Positions 54,046-63,830 are shown, counted from the stretch's first letter. The stretch is 64,000 nucleotides of DNA from an uncultured Paracoccaceae bacterium (GCA_947503935.1 CANNFR010000002.1:186001-250000); one strand, 5' to 3'. Program-made: numbers and translations. The notes: generated from the letters alone by a model not told the origin.

Positions 54046-55332
54046 TCATTTGCCAATACAGAACGAGGAGAAGATCTCGCCCAGCAGGTCTTCTACATCG
54101 ATACGCCCGACCAAGGCGTCAAGGGCGCGGATGGCTTGGCGCAGCTCATCGGCGGCCAATTCAACCCTGTCCGGGCCGCTCTCTACCTCACGCCGCGCTG
54201 ATTCCATAGCCCTGAGAGCACGAAGAATCGCCTGGCGGTGGCGCTCATGCGTCGCGGTCACGGCGCGGGCGGCCAATGGTTCCAGCGCGGCTGTGATCGC
54301 TTGGATCAACTGCCCAATGCCCTCGCCGGTCTTTCCCGAAACGGCCAGCCCCGGGGCATCACCGCCCAGATCGGCCTTGCCGCGCACCAGAAGGTCATGG
54401 GCCTCCGGCGTCAGTTGGGGTGTACTGCCGTCCAGAAGGAACACGCGCAGATCGGCGGCCATGGCGCGTTCGGTCGCGCGGGCGACGCCGATGCGTTCCA
54501 CTGCGTCCGACGTCTCGCGGAGGCCGGCCGTGTCCAGCACCGTTACCGGCAGGCCGCCCAGATCCATCCGCACCTCGATCACGTCCCGCGTGGTCCCGGC
54601 AACCTCAGAGGTGATCGCCGCCTCGCGCCCGGCCAGCGCGTTCAGCAACGTGGACTTGCCAGCATTCGGCGCCCCGACGATGGCCACTTCGAACCCGTCG
54701 CGGATGCGCTCGGCGGCCTCGGTGCCCTGCGCCTCGGCCTTCAGGTCGGCCTCAACCGTGTCCAAAAGTGCCGTCACCTCGGGCGTCACATCAACAGGCA
54801 CGTCCTCGTCGGCAAAGTCGATGGTTGCCTCCAAGAGGGCGGCGGCCCGGATCAGCTGGGCGCGCCAACCTTCGACCTTGTTGCCCAGCGCGCCTGACAG
54901 AACCCGCAAGGCCTGCTTACGCTGCGCTTCGGTTTCGGCATCGATCAGATCGGCAAGGCCCTCAACCTGGGTCAGGTCGAGCCGCCCGTTCTCCAAGGCC
55001 CGACGGGTGAATTCGCCGGGGTCCGCCAGACGCAGATCGGGCATATCGCCGAGCACACGCATCATAGCGGCGACAGTGGCAGGCGATCCGTGAAGGTGCA
55101 GCTCGGCCACGTCCTCGCCGGTAAAGCTGGCATCCCTGGCGAAAAGCAGGACCAGCGCCTCGTCCAGAACCTCGCCCGCCGGATCGCGCAAGAGGCGCAG
55201 CGCGGCCTTTCGCGGCTCGGGCAGCGGCGCGCCCAGCGCTGTGACGGCCGCCCAGGCCGCCGGGCCTGAGATGCGGATGACAGCCAGCCCCGCCTTGCCG
55301 CGCGCGGTCGCCGTGGCAAAGATCGTCTCCAT
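54046..55332 (-). CDS. mnmE: tRNA modification GTPase MnmE
   Basis: GTPase partner of MnmG, 428 residues. N-terminal folate-binding domain ([24 protein letters not shown], read through TATARGKAG), helical domain with inserted G domain (P-loop [13 protein letters not shown]3 DTAGLRET) and the C-terminal FCIGK with the essential Cys. The last K codon is 4 residues from the parS/mnmG junction. The ATG at 55332 follows AGGGGGTG; an in-frame GTG two codons earlier is less likely. Confidence 0.97.
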   Translation of the reverse strand: METIFATATARGKAGLAVIRISGPAAWAAVTALGAPLPEPRKAALRLLRDPAGEVLDEALVLLFARDASFTGEDVAELHLHGSPATVAAMMRVLGDMPDLRLADPGEFTRRALENGRLDLTQVEGLADLIDAETEAQRKQALRVLSGALGNKVEGWRAQLIRAAALLEATIDFADEDVPVDVTPEVTALLDTVEADLKAEAQGTEAAERIRDGFEVAIVGAPNAGKSTLLNALAGREAAITSEVAGTTRDVIEVRMDLGGLPVTVLDTAGLRETSDAVERIGVARATERAMAADLRVFLLDGSTPQLTPEAHDLLVRGKADLGGDAPGLAVSGKTGEGIGQLIQAITAALEPLAARAVTATHERHRQAILRALRAMESARREVESGPDRVELAADELRQAIRALDALVGRIDVEDLLGEIFSSFCIGK

Positions 55333-55371
55333 GAGCACCCCCTGTTGCGGCCCGACCGAGCGGGCCCAAGA

Positions 55372-56643
55372 TCAGGCGTTCATCGAATCGAAGAATTCCG
55401 AATTCGTCTTGGTCTGCTTCAGCTTGCCGATCAGGAATTCGATGGCATCGGTCGTGCCCATCGGGTTCAGGATACGGCGGAGGACGAACGTCTTCTGCAG
55501 GTCCTTGGCATCGACCAGCAGGTCTTCCTTTCGTGTGCCGGACTTCAGGATGTCCATCGCCGGGAAGACGCGCTTGTCGGCCACTTTCCGATCCAGCACG
55601 ATTTCCGAGTTACCTGTGCCCTTGAATTCCTCGAAGATCACCTCGTCCATCCGGCTGCCGGTATCGATCAGCGCGGTGGCGATGATGGTCAGGCTGCCGC
55701 CTTCCTCGATGTTCCGGGCCGCACCGAAGAACCGCTTGGGGCGTTGCAGGGCGTTGGCATCGACACCACCCGTCAGCACCTTACCCGATGACGGCACTGT
55801 CGTGTTGAAGGCCCGGCCCAGACGGGTGATCGAATCCAGCAGGATCACCACGTCACGCTTGTGTTCAACCAGACGCTTGGCTTTCTCGATCACCATCTCG
55901 GCCACAGCCACGTGTCGCGTGGCGGGCTCATCGAAAGTGGATGAAATCACCTCGCCCTTCACGCTGCGCTGCATGTCGGTGACTTCTTCGGGGCGTTCAT
56001 CGATCAACAGCACGATCAGGTAGCATTCGGGGTGGTTCGTCGCGATCGAGTTCGCGATGTTTTGCAACAGCACCGTCTTACCCGTCCGCGGCGGTGCCAC
56101 GATCAGGCCGCGCTGGCCCTTACCGATGGGGGCCACCAGATCGATGATCCGGGCCGAGCGGTCCTTGATCGTCGGATCCTCGATCTCCATCTGCAACCGC
56201 TCATCGGGGTAGAGCGGCGTTAGGTTGTCAAAGGCCACCTTGTGGCGGGCTTTCTCGGGCTCCTGGAAATTGATCGCCGTCACCTTGGTGATCGCGAAGT
56301 AACGCTCATTCTCGCGCGGGGCCTGCATGACACCTTCGACGGAATCGCCGGTGCGCAGCGAATGCTGCCGGATCATGTCGGGCGAGACGTAGATGTCATC
56401 GGGGCCCGGCAGATAATTCGCCTCGGGCGAGCGCAGGAAGCCAAAGCCGTCCTGCAGCACTTCCAGCACACCGTCGCCGCCGATCTCCCAGCCTTCCTCG
56501 GCATGCTCTTTCAGGATCGAGAACATCATCTCGCCCTTGCGCATGGTCGAGGCGTTTTCGATCTCAAGCTCTTCGGCCATCGACAGAAGGTCGGCAGGCG
56601 TCTTGGCTTTCAGCTCGGACAGGTTCAGGCGTTCTACGGTCAT
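55372..56643 (-). CDS. rho: Transcription termination factor Rho
   Basis: Hexameric RNA helicase that ends transcription. The 423-residue protein has the N-terminal RNA-binding cold-shock-like domain ([23 protein letters not shown], read through [11 protein letters not shown]), Walker [13 protein letters not shown], Walker [17 protein letters not shown] and Q-loop/R-loop segments. The ATG at 56643 begins [16 protein letters not shown], a usual Rho N-terminus. The leader to hemJ (56644-56763) holds short GC palindromes (CGGCCG-GA-CGGCCG). Confidence 0.97.
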   Translation of the reverse strand: MTVERLNLSELKAKTPADLLSMAEELEIENASTMRKGEMMFSILKEHAEEGWEIGGDGVLEVLQDGFGFLRSPEANYLPGPDDIYVSPDMIRQHSLRTGDSVEGVMQAPRENERYFAITKVTAINFQEPEKARHKVAFDNLTPLYPDERLQMEIEDPTIKDRSARIIDLVAPIGKGQRGLIVAPPRTGKTVLLQNIANSIATNHPECYLIVLLIDERPEEVTDMQRSVKGEVISSTFDEPATRHVAVAEMVIEKAKRLVEHKRDVVILLDSITRLGRAFNTTVPSSGKVLTGGVDANALQRPKRFFGAARNIEEGGSLTIIATALIDTGSRMDEVIFEEFKGTGNSEIVLDRKVADKRVFPAMDILKSGTRKEDLLVDAKDLQKTFVLRRILNPMGTTDAIEFLIGKLKQTKTNSEFFDSMNA

Positions 56644-56763
56644 GGATAAGCCTCTGGACGCAGGGCATCCCGGCGCCATGGAAGTGAGAATGGGAAAGTC
56701 CACGGCCGGACGGCCGCTTTCGATGCGTCACATAAGGGCGCCGGGGCCCCAAGTCAACAAAGC

Positions 56764-57216
56764 TCAGAACGGACGGGCGATGACCGAGATCACGATGACC
56801 ACCATCAAAAGCGTCGGCACCTCGTTCATCAGGCGGAATTGCCGACCCGTATGCTGCGACGTGCCGTCGATGAATTCCTTTCGCCGCCGCCCGAGCCAAT
56901 GATGAAACCAGGTCATCCCCAGAACAGCCGCCGCCTTGGTCCAGGGCCAGATCGCCGACCAGTCGACCACACCGGGCGTGGCAATCAGCAACAGACCGAA
57001 GACCCAGGTCGCGATCATCGACGGGTTCATGATCAGCCGGAACAGCTTGACTTCCATCGTCTGGAAAAGCTGATCGGTCTCATTACCCGATCCAACCTTC
57101 TCGACATGGTAGACAAACAGGCGCGGCAAATAGAACAGCCCCGCCATCCAGGCGATCACCGAGATCACGTGAAGCGACTTCACCCACGGATAGGCATCCA
57201 TCAGAAAATCTATCAT
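56764..57216 (-). CDS. hemJ: Protoporphyrinogen IX oxidase HemJ
   Basis: Membrane enzyme oxidising protoporphyrinogen IX to protoporphyrin IX, 150 residues with four membrane helices. Typical segments: WVKSLHVISVIAWMAGLFYLPRLFVYH (read through KSLHVISVIAWMAG, including the conserved His16), MKLFRLIMNPSM-like VKLFRLIMNPSMIATWVFG, WFHHWLGRRRKEF and FRLMNEVPTLLMV. Together with hemH at 13.7 kb it covers the last two steps of heme synthesis. It is the first minus-strand gene left of the proposed origin. Confidence 0.94.
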   Translation of the reverse strand: MIDFLMDAYPWVKSLHVISVIAWMAGLFYLPRLFVYHVEKVGSGNETDQLFQTMEVKLFRLIMNPSMIATWVFGLLLIATPGVVDWSAIWPWTKAAAVLGMTWFHHWLGRRRKEFIDGTSQHTGRQFRLMNEVPTLLMVVIVISVIARPF

Positions 57217-57642
57217 TTCTCAGCATATCCCCGCCGTCTGGCCTGCCTTCCCTTAAATAATATGGAAAGAAAGAAAAAGATGATGTTGTGATAGGGCTTG
57301 TGGATAGTGGGGATTATAGGGATCTCCTGCGATCCATTCACAGGCATCGGGATTGCGGATAAAGATGTGGACGGGTTAGGAAGATTTGGAAAATTCATAA
57401 TTTTCATAATAAAAACAATATATTAAATATGATTCAAAATGATGAAGGCTGTGGGTATCTTTGTATGGATTTCGGATGGGAAAGGTTTTTGACACCGTGA
57501 GGGTAAATCTGCGCACACAGGACAAAACACCGCGGATGGGGGGACATCCCGCCGGTTTCGGGGGGTCCTTCAATATACCTCGGGTTCTCCGCAAATGCCC
57601 CCATGCCTTGTCCCGGCATCTGTCCACAGGATTATCAAAGCG
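57217..57642. other. Putative chromosomal replication origin (oriC)
   Basis: The 426 bp between hemJ (minus) and maf (plus) hold no gene and are strikingly AT-rich inside a GC-rich region. Sequences close to the DnaA box TTATCCACA occur at 57299-57307 (CTATCCACA on the minus strand, one mismatch), 57354-57362 (TTATCCGCA, one mismatch), 57450-57458 (ATACCCACA, two) and 57620-57628 (CTGTCCACA, two). A long A/T core spans about 57376-57445. Genes diverge from here, parAB and two parS sites are 3-7 kb away, and alphaproteobacterial origins are known beside heme genes. Origin function is inferred from these features. Confidence 0.75.
57376..57445. other. AT-rich core, candidate DNA-unwinding element
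   Basis: About 70 bp made almost only of A and T, with the inverted repeat AAAATT-CAT-AATTTT, a direct repeat of TTCATAAT, and TATTAAATATGATTCAA containing TTAA-N7-TCAA (57423-57437), one mismatch from a CtrA box. In such AT-rich DNA the latter may be chance. Confidence 0.6.
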
Positions 57643-58236
57643 ATGCGCCTGATCCTTGCCTCCTCCTCAGCCACGCGCCGCGCGATGTTGGATCAGGCCG
57701 GCATCGGGCATGAGGCTGTGCCCGCCCGGATCGATGAGGCCGCAATCCGCGCCGCACTGACGGCCGAGGGTGCAAGCCCACGCGACATTGCCGATGCGTT
57801 GGCTGAAGCGAAGGCGCGCAAGATGTCCGACAAGCATCCCGACGCCATGGTGATCGGCTGCGACCAGGTCCTCGACTTCAGGGGCCGCACCCTGGCCAAA
57901 TGCGAGACGCGGGACGAGGCCGCCGCCCAGCTGGCCGAATTGCGCGGCCACACCCATTCCCTGCTGTCGGCCGCCGTGATCTATGAGGCGGGCAAACCGG
58001 TCTGGCGCCATGTCGGGCAGGTCCGGATGACGATGCGCGAGTTCTCCGACGATTACCTGCGTGCCTATCTCGACCGGAACTGGGACCGCGCGCGCCATTC
58101 CGTCGGGGTCTATATGATCGAGGATGAGGGTGTTCGCCTTTTCCAGCGGATCGAGGGGCAGTATTTTGATATCCTCGGCTTGCCGCTGGTTGAGCTTGTG
58201 AGCTATCTCATGCTGCGAGGGGTGATCGACGTATGA
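57643..58236 (+). CDS. maf: Maf-family nucleotide pyrophosphatase
   Basis: Hydrolyses nucleoside triphosphates, often modified or pyrimidine ones. The 197-residue protein shows LILASSSATRRAMLDQAG, the catalytic-site region VIGCDQVLDFRGRTLAK with Asp, and EGQYFDILGLPL at the C-terminus. The ATG at 57643 is close behind the DnaA-box-like CTGTCCACA at 57620. First gene right of the origin; overlaps aroE by 4 bp, starting maf-aroE-coaE-dnaQ. Confidence 0.95.
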   Translation: MRLILASSSATRRAMLDQAGIGHEAVPARIDEAAIRAALTAEGASPRDIADALAEAKARKMSDKHPDAMVIGCDQVLDFRGRTLAKCETRDEAAAQLAELRGHTHSLLSAAVIYEAGKPVWRHVGQVRMTMREFSDDYLRAYLDRNWDRARHSVGVYMIEDEGVRLFQRIEGQYFDILGLPLVELVSYLMLRGVIDV

Positions 58237-59069
58237 GTGACATCAAGATACCGCTGGCCGGCGTCATCGGAACACCGATCGCGCATTCGAAATCCCCCGC
58301 GCTGCATTCCTATTGGCTTCGAACCCTGGGCATCCGTGGGCATTACATCCCCATGGATATCGCACCGGGCGATCTGAAAGCCGCGCTGAAGGCGTTGCCC
58401 AAGCTTGGCTTCGTCGGCGTGAATGTGACAATCCCGCATAAAGAGAAGGTGCTGGGCCTGGCGGACCTGATCACTGACCGCGCGGCCCTGATCGGGGCGG
58501 CGAACACCCTGATCTTCCGACCCGACGGCAAGATCCACGCCGACAATACCGACGGCTACGGCTTTATCGAAAATCTGCGCCAGGGCTCGCCGGGCTGGAC
58601 ACCGTCCAACGGCCCCGTCGCCATTCTGGGTGCGGGTGGCGCCGCCCGGGCGGTTGTTGCCTCGCTGATCGAAACCGGCGCGACCGAAGTGCGTATCGCC
58701 AACCGCACCCGCCCGCGTGCCGAGGCCTTGCGCGCCGATTTCGGGCCGAAGGTCGTCGTGCATGACTGGCCGCGCGCCGCGCGCATGCTGGACGGCGCGG
58801 CAACCGTCGTGAACACGACATCGCTGGGGATGAGCGGCGGGGGGGAGTTCAACATCTCGCTCGAAGCGCTGTCACCCGATGCCGTGGTGACGGATCTGGT
58901 CTACGCCCCTCTGATGACACCCCTTCTGCAAGGTGCCGAGGCGCGCGGTTGCACCATTGTGGATGGGCTGGGCATGCTGCTCCACCAGGCCGCGCCGGGG
59001 TTTGAACGTTGGTTCGGTATGCGCCCGGTTGTCGATGACGCGACCCGCGCTGCGGTTCTGGGGCGATGA
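58233..59069 (+). CDS. aroE: Shikimate dehydrogenase
   Basis: NADPH-dependent reduction of 3-dehydroshikimate in aromatic amino acid synthesis, 278 residues. The N-terminal substrate site IGTPIAHSKSPALHSYWL, catalytic Lys in GVNVTIPHKEK, NTDGYGF and the nucleotide-binding ILGAGGAARAVVASL are visible, with NRTRPRAEAL after it. It overlaps maf and coaE by 4 bp each. Confidence 0.97.
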   Translation: MSDIKIPLAGVIGTPIAHSKSPALHSYWLRTLGIRGHYIPMDIAPGDLKAALKALPKLGFVGVNVTIPHKEKVLGLADLITDRAALIGAANTLIFRPDGKIHADNTDGYGFIENLRQGSPGWTPSNGPVAILGAGGAARAVVASLIETGATEVRIANRTRPRAEALRADFGPKVVVHDWPRAARMLDGAATVVNTTSLGMSGGGEFNISLEALSPDAVVTDLVYAPLMTPLLQGAEARGCTIVDGLGMLLHQAAPGFERWFGMRPVVDDATRAAVLGR

Positions 59070-59674
59070 GAGAGCCGTTTGTCCTTGGTCTGACAGGCTC
59101 AATCGGTATGGGAAAATCAACCACGGCCGACTTGTTCCGCCGCAAGGGAATACCGGTCTGGGATGCTGATGAGACGGTGCATCGCCTTTATGCACCTGGC
59201 GGGAAGGCCGTCAGGCCGTTATCCCGCCTGCGGCCGGACGTTCTGCGCGACAACGCCATAGACCGGTCCGAGCTGAAAAAGTGGATTGCATCTGATCCAA
59301 CGGCCCTGAAACAGATCGAGAGCATCGTGCACCCTCTTGTCGCCTCTGATCGTGAAGATTTCCTCCTTGGCGCAGAAGCTGTGGGCGAGCCGATTGTCGT
59401 CGTCGACATACCGCTGCTTTTTGAAACCGGATATGATGACAAGGTTGATGCTGTCCTCGTTGTCACCGCGCCCGAGGCTGTTCAGCGGGCACGTGTCATG
59501 GCCCGGCCCGGCATGACGGAGGAGGCGTTTCAGACGATGCTGTCAAAACAGATGCCGGATGCGGAAAAACGCGAACGGGCCGATTTCGTGATCCAGTCGC
59601 TGGATATCGACGCGACGCGAAAATCGGTCGCGGCCCTGATCGAGCGACTTCAGAAGAGGATGACCAATGCGTGA
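59066..59674 (+). CDS. coaE: Dephospho-CoA kinase
   Basis: Last step of coenzyme A synthesis: ATP-dependent 3'-phosphorylation of dephospho-CoA. The 202-residue protein has the P-loop [12 protein letters not shown] at 8-19, [20 protein letters not shown] and [10 protein letters not shown]. It overlaps aroE by 4 bp and dnaQ by 8 bp. The aroE-coaE-dnaQ order near the origin is conserved in alphaproteobacteria. Confidence 0.97.
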   Translation: MREPFVLGLTGSIGMGKSTTADLFRRKGIPVWDADETVHRLYAPGGKAVRPLSRLRPDVLRDNAIDRSELKKWIASDPTALKQIESIVHPLVASDREDFLLGAEAVGEPIVVVDIPLLFETGYDDKVDAVLVVTAPEAVQRARVMARPGMTEEAFQTMLSKQMPDAEKRERADFVIQSLDIDATRKSVAALIERLQKRMTNA

Positions 59675-60356
59675 GATCGTGCTCGACACCGAGACCACCG
59701 GGTTTGAGCCTGGCGAGGGCGACCGCATCGTTGAAATCGGCGCGGTTGAGCTTTGGAACCATCTGCCGACCGGCCAAATCTATCATCAATATATCAATCC
59801 CGAACGCTCGATGCCCGCCTCGGCTTTTGAGGTACACGGGCTGGGGGATGAGTTTCTGGCCGACAAGCCCGTTTTCCGCGACATCGCGCAGGCCTTCGTT
59901 GAGTTCGTCGGCGACGCGAAGCTGGTCATCCATAACGCATCCTTCGACATGAAATTCCTGAATGCCGAGCTTGGCTGGCTGAAGAGGCCCGCCATTCCGA
60001 TGGCCCGCGCCGTCGATACGCTGGCGATCGCGCGCAAGAAGTTTCCCGGATCGCCGGCGTCGCTTGATGCGCTCTGCCGCCGGTTCGGCGTGGACAATTC
60101 CGGCCGCGAAAAGCACGGCGCCCTTTTGGATAGTGAGCTTCTGGCCGAAGTTTATCTTGAGCTGGTCGGTGGGCGTCAGCCCGACTTCGCCCTGGCGGTT
60201 TCGATCGAGGGCCAGTCAACCGAAAGCGGTGAGGCTTGGCGCCCGCGGCCCCGTCCGAAACCCTTGCCCGCCCAAATCACCGAGGCCGAGCAATCCGCCC
60301 ATGCGGATTTCGTCGCCCAACTGGGCGACGATGCCGTTTGGAAGAAGTTCGGCTGA
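59667..60356 (+). CDS. dnaQ: DNA polymerase III epsilon subunit (proofreading exonuclease)
   Basis: 3'-5' exonuclease of the replicative polymerase, 229 residues. Exo I LDTETTGF (Asp7 and Glu9), Exo II region [16 protein letters not shown] and Exo [21 protein letters not shown] (HxxxxxD type) are present, followed by a short C-terminal tail for the alpha subunit. Last gene of the maf-aroE-coaE-dnaQ run; it overlaps coaE by 8 bp. Its stop is 3 bp from the convergent secB stop. Confidence 0.97.
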   Translation: MREIVLDTETTGFEPGEGDRIVEIGAVELWNHLPTGQIYHQYINPERSMPASAFEVHGLGDEFLADKPVFRDIAQAFVEFVGDAKLVIHNASFDMKFLNAELGWLKRPAIPMARAVDTLAIARKKFPGSPASLDALCRRFGVDNSGREKHGALLDSELLAEVYLELVGGRQPDFALAVSIEGQSTESGEAWRPRPRPKPLPAQITEAEQSAHADFVAQLGDDAVWKKFG

Positions 60357-60359
60357 AGT

Positions 60360-60887
60360 TTACTGCTTCGGCGCTTCGGCTGGGGCCGCGGTTTCACCTT
60401 GCGCAGCCGCGCGGCGCGCAAGCTCCTGCCGATAGATCGCCAGGAAATCGACAACATCCAGATTGACCGCGGGAAAGCCGCCGTCGCGGGTGACATCGCT
60501 GACGATCCGGCGAACGAACGGAAACAGCATGCGCGGGCATTCGATCAGCAGGAAGGGGTGCATCTGCTCTTCGGGGATGTTCTCGATATGGAAGACACCG
60601 CCATATTCCAGCTCAAGCAGATAAAGCGTGTCCTTGGTTTCCTTGTTCTTGGATTCGATCTTGAACTTCAGGATCACCTCATACTGGTGGTCGGCCTGCC
60701 GCTTTTTGGCGTCGAGGTTCACCTGAACCTGCATCTCCGGGGCAACCTCGCCCTGCACACCCTTCAGCGCCAGCACATTCTCAAACGACATGTCGCGGAT
60801 GAACTGCGCCAGGATCTGCATCTTGATCGGCGTTGCCTGCGCCGGGTTGGCGCCTGCCTGGGGGGTGCTGCCGTTGCCTTCGGTCAT
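60360..60887 (-). CDS. secB: Protein-export chaperone SecB
   Basis: Tetrameric chaperone that keeps precursors unfolded and hands them to SecA. The 175-residue protein has the SecB core IRDMSFENVLALKG, VILKFKIESKNKETKDTLYLLELEYGGVF (read through FKIESKNK and LELEYGGVF), LIECPRMLFPFVRRIVSDVTRDGGFP (read through ECPRMLFPFVR) and VDFLAIYRQ. An Ala/Gln-rich tail follows. Convergent with dnaQ. Confidence 0.96.
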   Translation of the reverse strand: MTEGNGSTPQAGANPAQATPIKMQILAQFIRDMSFENVLALKGVQGEVAPEMQVQVNLDAKKRQADHQYEVILKFKIESKNKETKDTLYLLELEYGGVFHIENIPEEQMHPFLLIECPRMLFPFVRRIVSDVTRDGGFPAVNLDVVDFLAIYRQELARRAAAQGETAAPAEAPKQ

Positions 60888-60946
60888 AATGATCGTCCTT
60901 CGAAAAACAGGTTTCGGCTGTCTCCTATCAGGTCATCCCCCACGCC

Positions 60947-61423
60947 TCAATGGCGTGTCGTCCCAATCGGGCGATGGGTTGGCGTGTGCTCGGCCGGGGC
61001 TTCGCTGAATTCGCCGTCGATCACATCGTTCGATGCGGGCCGCGGTTCAGCCGCGGTGCCATATTGAAATGTCTGCACCTTCACGCGCGCCTTCACATAC
61101 TTCATCACCGCAACGCGCACCTTCGGAACCAGCAGGGCAAACCCGACGGCATCGGTGAAAAATCCAGGGGTCAAAAGCAGCGCGCCGGCAAAGAGAATCA
61201 TCGCGCCATGGGCCAGAGGCGCCGACGGATCCCCCAGTTCGGCCATGGATCGGCGCAGATCCGCCAAGGCGCGTGCGCCCTCACGTCGCACCAGATAGGT
61301 GCCGATGATCGCTGTCAAAACCACGATCCCAAGGGTTGGAAACAGCCCAATTGCCCCGCCAACCTGTATAAAAAGCGCGATTTCGATTAAAGGAACGGAA
61401 AGGAAAAGAATGAATAGCCACAT
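60947..61423 (-). CDS. fxsA: FxsA family membrane protein
   Basis: Small inner-membrane protein of 158 residues related to E. coli FxsA, which affects phage F exclusion when overproduced; cellular role unclear. Three hydrophobic segments (about 2-22, 25-45 and 76-100) include LIEIALFIQVGGAIGLFPTLGIVVLTAIIGTYLVR (read through LIEIALFIQVGG and GTYLVRREG) and LTPGFFTDAVGF. The ATG at 61423 follows GGAGGTGCATC. Divergent from the Tim44-domain gene. Confidence 0.92.
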   Translation of the reverse strand: MWLFILFLSVPLIEIALFIQVGGAIGLFPTLGIVVLTAIIGTYLVRREGARALADLRRSMAELGDPSAPLAHGAMILFAGALLLTPGFFTDAVGFALLVPKVRVAVMKYVKARVKVQTFQYGTAAEPRPASNDVIDGEFSEAPAEHTPTHRPIGTTRH

Positions 61424-61524
61424 GATGCACCTCCGCAAACGCCCGTGGTGGACTTGACCGGGGCCGTGACTTACATAAGTGCGGTGGGCGGTTGAAACAA
61501 ACCCTTCGTGCAAGTGAGGAAAGA

Positions 61525-62193
61525 ATGAGCTCTGCCGTTATCCAACTTCTGGTTTTGGCTGGTATCGCCATTTTCCTCATCCTTAGGTTGCGGAGTGTGT
61601 TGGGAACACGCGAGGGTTTTGAGAAGCCGTCAGTCCCGCAGCAGCGCACCGAGAATACTCCGGCCGCAGGACGGCCCGAGTTTGAGGTCATCGAAGGCGG
61701 ACCCGATCGGGACATCACCGATCATGTGCCCGATGGCAGCGACGCCGCCAAGGCGTTGGCCGCGATGAAGATGGCCGAACCGGGCTTTGGCGTGAATGAT
61801 TTCCTACAGGGCGCCCGTGGGGCCTATGAGATGATCCTGATGGCCTTCGAGCGCGGCGATCTGGATCAGATCCGTCCGTTTCTGTCCGATGACGTCTACG
61901 AAAGCTTTGCCGAAGTGGTGGCCGAGCGTGAGCGTCAGGGCCTGAGCATCGATGCCAGCTTTGTGGGCCTGCGTGAAATCACCCTCGTCGATGCCGAGTT
62001 CGACCGCGATGATAGCGAGGCCGAGTTGACCGTGCGTTTCTTGGGCGAGATTACCTCGGCCGTTCGCAACCAGGCCGGCGAAATCATCGACGGCAGCACC
62101 AGCGAGATCAAGCGCCAGAAGGATGTTTGGACCTTCGCCCGCAAGATGGGCGCCAATGATCCCAACTGGCAGCTGGTCGCCACGGGCGAATGA
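61525..62193 (+). CDS. Tim44-domain putative membrane adaptor
   Basis: 222-residue protein with an N-terminal membrane anchor (about 5-22, IQLLVLAGIAIFLILRL) and a Tim44/TimA-like domain from about 85 (FLQGARGAYEMILMAFERGDLDQIRPFLSDDVYESF, read through GARGAYEMILMAF and LRPFLS-like IRPFLSDDVY, and DVWTFARKMGANDPNWQLVATGE, read through DPNWQLVATG). Bacterial TimA of alphaproteobacteria is related to the mitochondrial import protein Tim44 and is found in the inner membrane. The stop overlaps mltA by 4 bp. Divergent from fxsA. Confidence 0.92.
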   Translation: MSSAVIQLLVLAGIAIFLILRLRSVLGTREGFEKPSVPQQRTENTPAAGRPEFEVIEGGPDRDITDHVPDGSDAAKALAAMKMAEPGFGVNDFLQGARGAYEMILMAFERGDLDQIRPFLSDDVYESFAEVVAERERQGLSIDASFVGLREITLVDAEFDRDDSEAELTVRFLGEITSAVRNQAGEIIDGSTSEIKRQKDVWTFARKMGANDPNWQLVATGE

Positions 62194-63227
62194 GGGTTGC
62201 CCTTGCGGGGCTTGTTGCCGCCGGCCTGCTTTTGATGAGCGTGCCGGACCCCGCCAAGGCAGATGTGACCCATCGCATCCTGTCGTTCGAACAATTGCCG
62301 GGCTGGGATATCGACGATCATCAGGCCGCGCTTGAGACCTTTCTGGAAACCTGCCCCGACCTGCCCGACCCCGAATGGCAGTCAATCTGCGCCTTGGCCA
62401 CGCGGGCGCCGGCGGCAAAGCCGTTCTTCGAATTGCTGTTCCGCCCCGTCTTGGTAGGGGGCGAGGCGACGGCCCTTTTCACCGGATATTTCGAGCCCGA
62501 GCTTGATGGCTCGCGCCATCGCAGCGCGCGCTATCGCTATCCGCTTTATCGCATGCCGTCCGAACTGCGCCCGGGCCGCGTCTGGTACAGCCGGGCCGAG
62601 ATCGAGACCGGTGGCCATCTTGACGGCCGAGGGCTTGAGATTGCCTGGGTCGATGACCCGGTTGAGCTGTTCTTCCTTCAGATCCAGGGCTCGGGCCGTA
62701 TCCGCCTGGCCGAAGGCGGCGTCGTGCGTGTCGGCTATGGCGGCGCGAATGGTCACCCCTATCGCTCGATCGGGGCCGAGCTGATCCGCCGCCGGGTTCT
62801 GGCCCCGCATCAGGCCTCGGCCGAGGCGATCCGCAATTGGGTCAGGCGTAACCCGGTCGATGGCGAGAGGCTTTTGCGGCACAACCCCTCCTACGTTTTC
62901 TTCCGCGAGGTGCGCGGCGTGCCGCCTGAAAAAGGCCCGCTTGGGGCGATGAACCGGTCGATCACGCCAATGCGGACCATTGCCGTCGATCCTGCCTTTG
63001 TCCCGCTGGGCGCGCCGGTCTGGATCGAAAAGGCGGGCGACGACCCGATCCGTCGTCTGATGATCGCGCAAGATACCGGGTCGGCGATCAAGGGTGCCCA
63101 GCGCGCTGATATCTTCTACGGAACCGGCGACGGCGCGGGCCTTCGGGCGGGGCGTGTGAAAGACCCCGGCCGCATGGTGGTCTTGCTGCCGATCCAGATG
63201 GCCTACGCGTTGGCGCCCGGGGGCTGA
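62190..63227 (+). CDS. mltA: Membrane-bound lytic murein transglycosylase A
   Basis: Cleaves peptidoglycan glycan strands with formation of anhydromuropeptides. The 345-residue protein starts with a Sec-type signal (MRVALAGLVAAGLLLMSVPDPAKA) with no lipobox Cys, unlike E. coli MltA, so it may be soluble in the periplasm. MltA-domain segments LFTGYFEPELDGS and IAWVDDPVELFFLQIQGSGRIRL (read through FLQIQGSGR) and the 3D-domain TIAVDPAFVPLGAPVWIE and AQDTGSAIKGAQRADIFYG (read through QDTGSAIKG and ADIFYG) are present. Follows the Tim44-domain gene by overlap. Confidence 0.94.
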   Translation: MRVALAGLVAAGLLLMSVPDPAKADVTHRILSFEQLPGWDIDDHQAALETFLETCPDLPDPEWQSICALATRAPAAKPFFELLFRPVLVGGEATALFTGYFEPELDGSRHRSARYRYPLYRMPSELRPGRVWYSRAEIETGGHLDGRGLEIAWVDDPVELFFLQIQGSGRIRLAEGGVVRVGYGGANGHPYRSIGAELIRRRVLAPHQASAEAIRNWVRRNPVDGERLLRHNPSYVFFREVRGVPPEKGPLGAMNRSITPMRTIAVDPAFVPLGAPVWIEKAGDDPIRRLMIAQDTGSAIKGAQRADIFYGTGDGAGLRAGRVKDPGRMVVLLPIQMAYALAPGG

Positions 63228-63233
63228 CCGGCA

Positions 63234-63830
63234 ATGTCGAAGAAACGGCGCGGGCTAAGGCCCGAGGAAGCGGCGCTTTGGGACCGCGTGGCCAGCACTG
63301 CGCGGCCGATGAACCCCGCCCGCAAACCAGCGTTTTCCCGGCAGGACAGCCCCGATCCCCCGAAAGAGCCCAAATCCATCCCACAGTTTCGCGTCGGCCA
63401 ATCCGCGCCGGATCGCAGAACATCGCATATGTTGCAGCCGGCCCTGACCGACCGTTTGGCCAGCCAAAAAGTGCAGATGGACCGCAAAGCCTTCATGCGG
63501 ATGTCGCGCGGCAAGCTGAAACCCGAAGCCAAGATCGACCTGCATGGCATGACCCTGGCCCAAGCACACCCCGCGCTGACGCGGTTCATCCTGTCGGCGC
63601 AGGCCGATGGCCGCCGCTTGGTTCTGGTGGTTACCGGCAAGGGTCGCGACCGCGACGATGGCGGCCCGATCCCCGCGCCGCGCGGTATCTTGAAACACCA
63701 GGTCCCGATGTGGTTGGCCCAGCCGCCCCTGGTACCGCTGGTATTGCAGATCACCGAAGCGCATCAGCGCCATGGCGGCGGCGGTGCGTATTACGTCTAT
63801 CTGCGACGGCCTATCGGCTCTGGCCGGTAA
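63234..63830 (+). CDS. Smr-domain protein
   Basis: 198-residue protein with a basic, poorly structured N-terminus (about 1-95) and an Smr domain (about 100-195): KIDLHGMTLAQAHPALTRFI, LVVTGKGRDRDDGGPIPAPRGILK (read through VTGKG and PRGILK) and ALRHGGGGAYYVYLRR-like HRHGGGGAYYVYLRRP. Smr domains are nucleases or RNA-cleaving modules related to MutS2; this stand-alone class has no settled role. It starts 6 bp after mltA. The preceding mltA is normal, so this is not a fusion. Confidence 0.9.
   Translation: MSKKRRGLRPEEAALWDRVASTARPMNPARKPAFSRQDSPDPPKEPKSIPQFRVGQSAPDRRTSHMLQPALTDRLASQKVQMDRKAFMRMSRGKLKPEAKIDLHGMTLAQAHPALTRFILSAQADGRRLVLVVTGKGRDRDDGGPIPAPRGILKHQVPMWLAQPPLVPLVLQITEAHQRHGGGGAYYVYLRRPIGSGR

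Noticed and set aside
57423-57437. CtrA control of the proposed origin through TTAA-N7-TCAA
   Set aside because: One mismatch in an AT-only tract is expected by chance; CtrA control of replication is established in Caulobacter, not in Rhodobacterales.
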